Shown: positions 6,510 through 8,431 of the stretch, piece by piece | Layout of the letters: each line of letters opens with the position of its first letter | Numbering within the stretch: the first letter of the stretch is position 1 | Origin: an uncultured Oscillospiraceae bacterium | GTDB taxonomy: Bacteria > Bacillota > Clostridia > Oscillospirales > Acutalibacteraceae | Direction: 5' to 3' | Length of the DNA: 8,431 nt | Assembly: GCA_900550315.1 (NCBI GenBank) | Contig: URRK01000066.1 | Location: 1-8,431, forward strand | Notes under the pieces: model-generated | Database searches by the model: none | What the model was told of the DNA's origin: nothing | Seen by the model: only the letters and a program-made list of their open reading frames with translations | Program-made: the position numbers and the translations under genes

Positions 6510-7496
6510 ATGGTAACCAATCAACTACCAAAATCGTTTGCGTTTGTAAACAGCTTTAAAAGGTACTCCGGCAACCCAATTTTACACCCGCAGGGAGCCT
6601 TAGCGGCCGATTGCATTTTTAACCCCGGTGCGGTGGCAACAAAAAGCGGGGTAGAAATGCTTTGCCGGTGCATTAATTTTAAGGAAATGCCCAAGGGCTT
6701 TAATTGGAGCGTTTCGTCCCTTGTGTTTGCACACAGCCAAAACGGTTTTGATTTTACCTTGCAGAACAAGCCGTTTCTTACGGTGGGCAACAGCTGCTAC
6801 CAAGGCGGGTTTGAAGACCCAAGGTTGGTTTTTTTGCCGGAGGAGGGCTTGTACGCCCTAAGCTATACCGGCGTTTACAATTATTCTAAAACGGTTGGTA
6901 TGCTGGCCCTTTCAAAAAATCTTGTTGACTGGGACTTTTTAGGAGAATGCCTGCCGGGGCGGGCAATTGCCATAACCGACAGGCGCATTAACGGGGAATA
7001 TTACGCTTATTTTGGCAACAGCAGCATTTTTCTTGCCCATACCAAAGATTTAAAAAATTGGGTTGTTGAAGAAACGCCTGCCATTTCACCGCGGCCCAAT
7101 TTATTTGATAATTTCCTGTGCGAGGCGGTGGCCGCCCCAATTATAAACAATGACGGCATATTGCTGTTGTATAACGGTGCGGCAACCGGAAAATTTAACG
7201 ATACTATTGCACACAACATGGTCAATGAGACGGGGGAGCGGGTTTACGGCTTTAGGGGAAAGCACGCGCCCTGCTGTTACAGCATTGGATGGGCGCTTTT
7301 TGAAAGAAACAACCCGGCCAAACTAATTGCGAGAAGTACGGAACCGATTTTAACGCCGCAGCTGCCGTACGAATGTTACGGGATTGCGCCCTACACTGTT
7401 TTTGGCAACGCGTTGGTAAATTTTAACGGCAGGTGGATTCTTTATTACGGCTGTGCGGATAGCCGAATTGCCGCGGCCGTTTCGGATCCGGTTTAG
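6510..7496 (+). CDS. GH130-like beta-mannoside phosphorylase or beta-mannosidase
   Basis: GH130 enzymes are five-bladed beta-propellers that either phosphorolyse beta-mannosides to mannose 1-phosphate or, in some subfamilies, hydrolyse beta-1,2-mannosides. The product is 328 residues, a usual family size, with no signal peptide, so it should act on imported sugars in the cytoplasm. Family landmarks are NPIL (22-25), FNPGA (37-41), GFEDPR (100-105) containing the likely catalytic Asp, LSKNLVDW (134-141), LLLYNG (218-223), the PILTP-YE-G stretch (279-291) and LYYGCADSRIA (311-321). Where phosphorylases usually have YHG, with a phosphate-contacting His, this protein has YNG (221-223). This could mean a hydrolase or an atypical subfamily, so substrate and mechanism are left open. 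It has a good ribosome binding site, its own promoter and a downstream terminator. No sugar transporter or kinase lies beside it in the window. Confidence 0.85.
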   Translation: MVTNQLPKSFAFVNSFKRYSGNPILHPQGALAADCIFNPGAVATKSGVEMLCRCINFKEMPKGFNWSVSSLVFAHSQNGFDFTLQNKPFLTVGNSCYQGGFEDPRLVFLPEEGLYALSYTGVYNYSKTVGMLALSKNLVDWDFLGECLPGRAIAITDRRINGEYYAYFGNSSIFLAHTKDLKNWVVEETPAISPRPNLFDNFLCEAVAAPIINNDGILLLYNGAATGKFNDTIAHNMVNETGERVYGFRGKHAPCCYSIGWALFERNNPAKLIARSTEPILTPQLPYECYGIAPYTVFGNALVNFNGRWILYYGCADSRIAAAVSDPV

Positions 7497-7587
7497 GGAA
7501 AATCAGGACAGTTTAAAACAAAAATTTAAGTGTGAACTTTAATTAAAATCAGGTAAAAGCAAAGTGTTGCAGATCTTAAAAATAAAA

Positions 7588-7634
7588 AACAATATCGGTT
7601 GTACAAATTTTGCACAGTCGGTATTGTTCTTTTT
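7588..7634 (+). terminator. Intrinsic terminator of the GH130-like gene
   Basis: AACAATATCGG (7588-7598) pairs with TCGGTATTGTT (7618-7628) over 11 bp with two G-U wobbles, and is followed by C and five T residues (7630-7634). An A-run precedes the left arm. It lies about 90 nt past the stop codon, with AT-rich non-coding sequence between that carries only a repeated 9-mer AAAATCAGG (7499-7507 and 7545-7553). The wobbles favour the + strand. Confidence 0.7.
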
Positions 7635-7764
7635 ACGCCATAAAATTTTTAAAAATTGTGTTGCATGCCATTCTGCGTAGCAATATATTACGGCTTTTCC
7701 GGTTTTTCTTAGCTATTTATAAAGATTTTATCGGTGTTGCATTTGACGGGCAGGCGATCGGCGT
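7635..7764. other. AT-rich gap between the GH130 terminator and the distal repeat
   Basis: No gene is seen. It holds a perfect 14-bp AT palindrome (7644-7657). The 8-mer GTGTTGCA occurs at 7658-7665 and 7734-7741, with a third copy just outside at 7564-7571. Directly before the repeat boundary, GGGCAGGCG (7749-7757) is shared with mfd but shifted by one base relative to the downstream alignment, which may be a decayed continuation of the mfd homology. Confidence 0.4.
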
Positions 7765-7855
7765 CGGTGCTTAACAAGGTTGCCGCCCTGCTGGCCAAAA
7801 ATTAGGCCCTTGGGCGCGCCGTTGCCGTTTGGCCGGGGCTTACTGCGGCTTTGCA
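7765..7855 (+). repeat. Distal copy of the 92-bp direct repeat
   Basis: This copy matches 5502-5593 at 88 of 92 positions in the same orientation, at an offset of 2263 bp. It retains the mfd 3' coding end, a stop codon (TAG instead of TAA) and about 50 bp of following sequence. Downstream of 7855 the two copies share nothing obvious, and upstream similarity is weak at best. It is the far boundary of the regulator and GH130 cassette. Confidence 0.9.
7767..7805 (+). pseudogene. Duplicated or displaced 3' end of mfd
   Basis: Thirteen codons read VLNKVAALLAKN followed by TAG, identical in protein to the C-terminus of the intact Mfd. There is no start codon or ribosome binding site, and the preceding sequence is not recognisable as mfd beyond a 9-mer, so it is a non-coding remnant. 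It may be the original mfd end, displaced when the cassette brought in a replacement end. Confidence 0.75.
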
Positions 7856-7875
7856 AAAGCAACAGAGCCTGTGAC

Positions 7876-7888
7876 GCTTACTGCGGCT
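7876..7888 (+). repeat. Extra 13-bp copy of the repeat's distal core
   Basis: GCTTACTGCGGCT, found at 5576-5588 and 7838-7850 inside the two long repeat copies, occurs a third time here, 38 bp after the second. A 13-bp exact match is unlikely by chance in so short a span. The surrounding stretch 7856-7982 is otherwise without a convincing gene and has a 6-bp hairpin, GCCAAA-N4-TTTGGC, at 7916-7931. Confidence 0.6.
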
Positions 7889-7982
7889 GTAAATTTACCC
7901 TTTAAAACACTGGGTGCCAAATTTGTTTGGCTAAAAGAATACAACTGCAAAACAATAGTGTTTACCGTAAAGCAAATATAAC

Positions 7983-8016
7983 AAAAAGCTCTTGTTCATA
8001 GAACAAGAGCTTTTTT
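7983..8016. terminator. Strong bidirectional intrinsic terminator
   Basis: A perfect 15-bp stem pairs AAAAAGCTCTTGTTC (7983-7997) with GAACAAGAGCTTTTT (8001-8015) around a 3-nt loop. The + strand ends in six T residues, and the - strand has a five-T tract from the A-run on the left. It lies where the + strand genes meet the - strand genes of the right edge. It may be the ancestral terminator of mfd, since it follows the distal copy of the mfd end. Confidence 0.9.
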
Positions 8017-8077
8017 GGTACGGGAATTATAAAATTAAGCTTTTGCCATTTGGTAGTTGAACAGTTCCTCCCCAAAG

Positions 8078-8153
8078 AAAAAACTGAACTTTTAGGGTTG
8101 GGGCGGCGGTTTGTTGTTGCCCGCCCAGCGGGTGCGCCAACCAAAAGACAGTT
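8078..8153 (-). terminator. Long imperfect terminator-like hairpin on the - strand
   Basis: In + coordinates, AACTG (8082-8086), CTTTT (8089-8093) and GGTTGG (8096-8101) pair in turn with CAGTT (8149-8153), AAAAG (8143-8147) and CCAACC (8137-8142), with small bulges; GGGCGG/CCGCCC can pair inside. Read on the - strand the structure ends in a TTTTTT run (8083-8078). It begins 5 nt after the stop codon of the small - strand frame at 8159, as a terminator would. A further CAGTT at 8062-8066 could compete for the AACTG arm. Confidence 0.5.
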
Positions 8154-8158
8154 GCTTA

Positions 8159-8293
8159 TTACCATTTTTTTATACAGCGTTGCATAACCGAAATAATATG
8201 CTCTATGCTGTCCCTGCAATCCTCTTTCAACCACTCGTTAATAATTGCCATTAGTCCACTAATGTGGAATTTCTGACCGTCTACAACGGCGAT
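8159..8293 (-). pseudogene. Small - strand coding frame without a standard start codon
   Basis: On the - strand an AAGGAG ribosome binding site (8306-8301) is followed after 7 nt by ATC (8293-8291), where an ATG would be expected. The frame then continues for 44 codons to TAA. The peptide is protein-like in composition: VVDGQKFHISGL, then INEWLKEDCRDSIEHIISVM, ending RCIKKW. The first in-frame ATG is at 8251, which would leave 30 residues and has no good ribosome binding site. I do not recognise it. It could be a small gene with a mutated start, a remnant of a longer gene, or a chance frame. Terminators before (8318-8352) and just after it support a former transcription unit. Confidence 0.35.
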
Positions 8294-8317
8294 CTGTTTT
8301 CTCCTTTTCCGGATAAT

Positions 8318-8352
8318 AAAAAGGCAGATAGATTTTTGATTTCTATCTGCCT
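8318..8352 (-). terminator. Intrinsic terminator of the - strand gene at the right edge
   Basis: A perfect 11-bp stem pairs AGGCAGATAGA (8322-8332) with TCTATCTGCCT (8342-8352) around a 9-nt loop. On the - strand it is followed by TTTTTATTAT; on the + strand the following bases are GCGCATCG, so it works for - strand transcripts. It lies 8 nt past the stop codon of the partial frame at 8361. Confidence 0.85.
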
Positions 8353-8360
8353 GCGCATCG

Positions 8361-8431
8361 TTATTCAGTTGCGTGAGAGTTCAAGACATCCAACAAAGGG
8401 AAAACATCATTTTTATATCTGTCAAAACGGT
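8361..8431 (-). CDS. C-terminus of an unidentified - strand protein, cut by the window edge
   Basis: The - strand frame entering from the right edge encodes RFDRYKNDVFPLLDVLNSHATE and then TAA (8363-8361). The composition is typical of a protein C-terminus, and a strong - strand terminator follows 8 nt later, which supports a real gene reading leftward and converging on the + strand genes. Twenty-two residues are too few to name a family. Confidence 0.55.
   Translation of the reverse strand, partial: RFDRYKNDVFPLLDVLNSHATE

Noticed and set aside
7564..7741. GTGTTGCA at 7564, 7658 and 7734 as a repeat array
   Set aside because: The spacing is irregular (94 and 76 bp), the unit is only 8 bp and no spacers or longer units are conserved, so it is not a CRISPR array or iteron set.
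7743..7771. TTGACG as a -35 box of a promoter reading through the distal repeat
   Set aside because: No acceptable -10 sequence occurs 16-18 nt downstream, and no supported gene follows.
7871..7981. A 36-codon + strand frame starting GTG and ending just before the strong terminator
   Set aside because: The stop position and composition are suggestive, but there is no ribosome binding site and the frame is also open backward through the repeat, so it cannot be supported as a gene.
7962..8234. A 90-codon open frame on the - strand
   Set aside because: It runs through the perfect bidirectional terminator at 7983-8015 and the GC-rich hairpin, has no family features, and conflicts with a more protein-like frame at 8159-8293.

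Overview
The window looks like part of a chromosome from a low-to-mid GC Gram-positive bacterium of the Clostridia (Bacillota), quite possibly an Oscillospirales/Ruminococcaceae-type gut organism. The evidence is the pth-mfd gene order known from Bacillota, strong AGGAGG-type ribosome binding sites, several intrinsic terminators and the protein families present. The lineage below phylum is inference.

Positions 1-5542 hold housekeeping genes on the + strand. These are the C-terminus of an unrecognised protein with an Asn/Gly-rich tail (1-297), rsmE (16S rRNA m3U methyltransferase, 424-1167), pth (peptidyl-tRNA hydrolase, 1254-1847) and a complete mfd (transcription-repair coupling factor, 2105-5542). 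Their common theme is ribosome and RNA-polymerase upkeep. The gaps contain hairpins, including one before mfd that could alternate with a structure hiding the mfd ribosome binding site.

Positions 5594-7764 hold a two-gene cassette with visibly lower GC than mfd. It contains an AraC-family regulator with a cupin sensor domain (5656-6450) and a GH130-like beta-mannoside phosphorylase or mannosidase (6510-7496). A sigma-A-like promoter with overlapping TTTAC/GTAAA half-sites lies between them, and a terminator follows the enzyme gene. The likely logic is a sugar-responsive regulator controlling an intracellular mannoside enzyme next door.

The most notable feature is that the cassette is flanked by a direct repeat. 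The last 13 codons of mfd plus about 50 bp of downstream sequence (5502-5593) recur at 7765-7855, with 88 of 92 positions matching and a repeat-to-repeat distance of 2263 bp. The distal copy still ends in a stop codon and is followed by a strong terminator, while the intact mfd has no comparable terminator of its own. This is what would be expected if the cassette had inserted at the 3' end of mfd and pushed the original end outward. No recombinase gene is present in the window.

Positions 7856-8431 are mostly AT-rich and non-coding on the + strand. On the - strand they appear to hold the C-terminus of a gene entering from the right edge (8361-8431), its terminator, and a small possible coding remnant (8159-8293) that has a good ribosome binding site but no standard start codon, followed by another terminator-like hairpin. 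A perfect bidirectional terminator at 7983-8015 separates the converging units.
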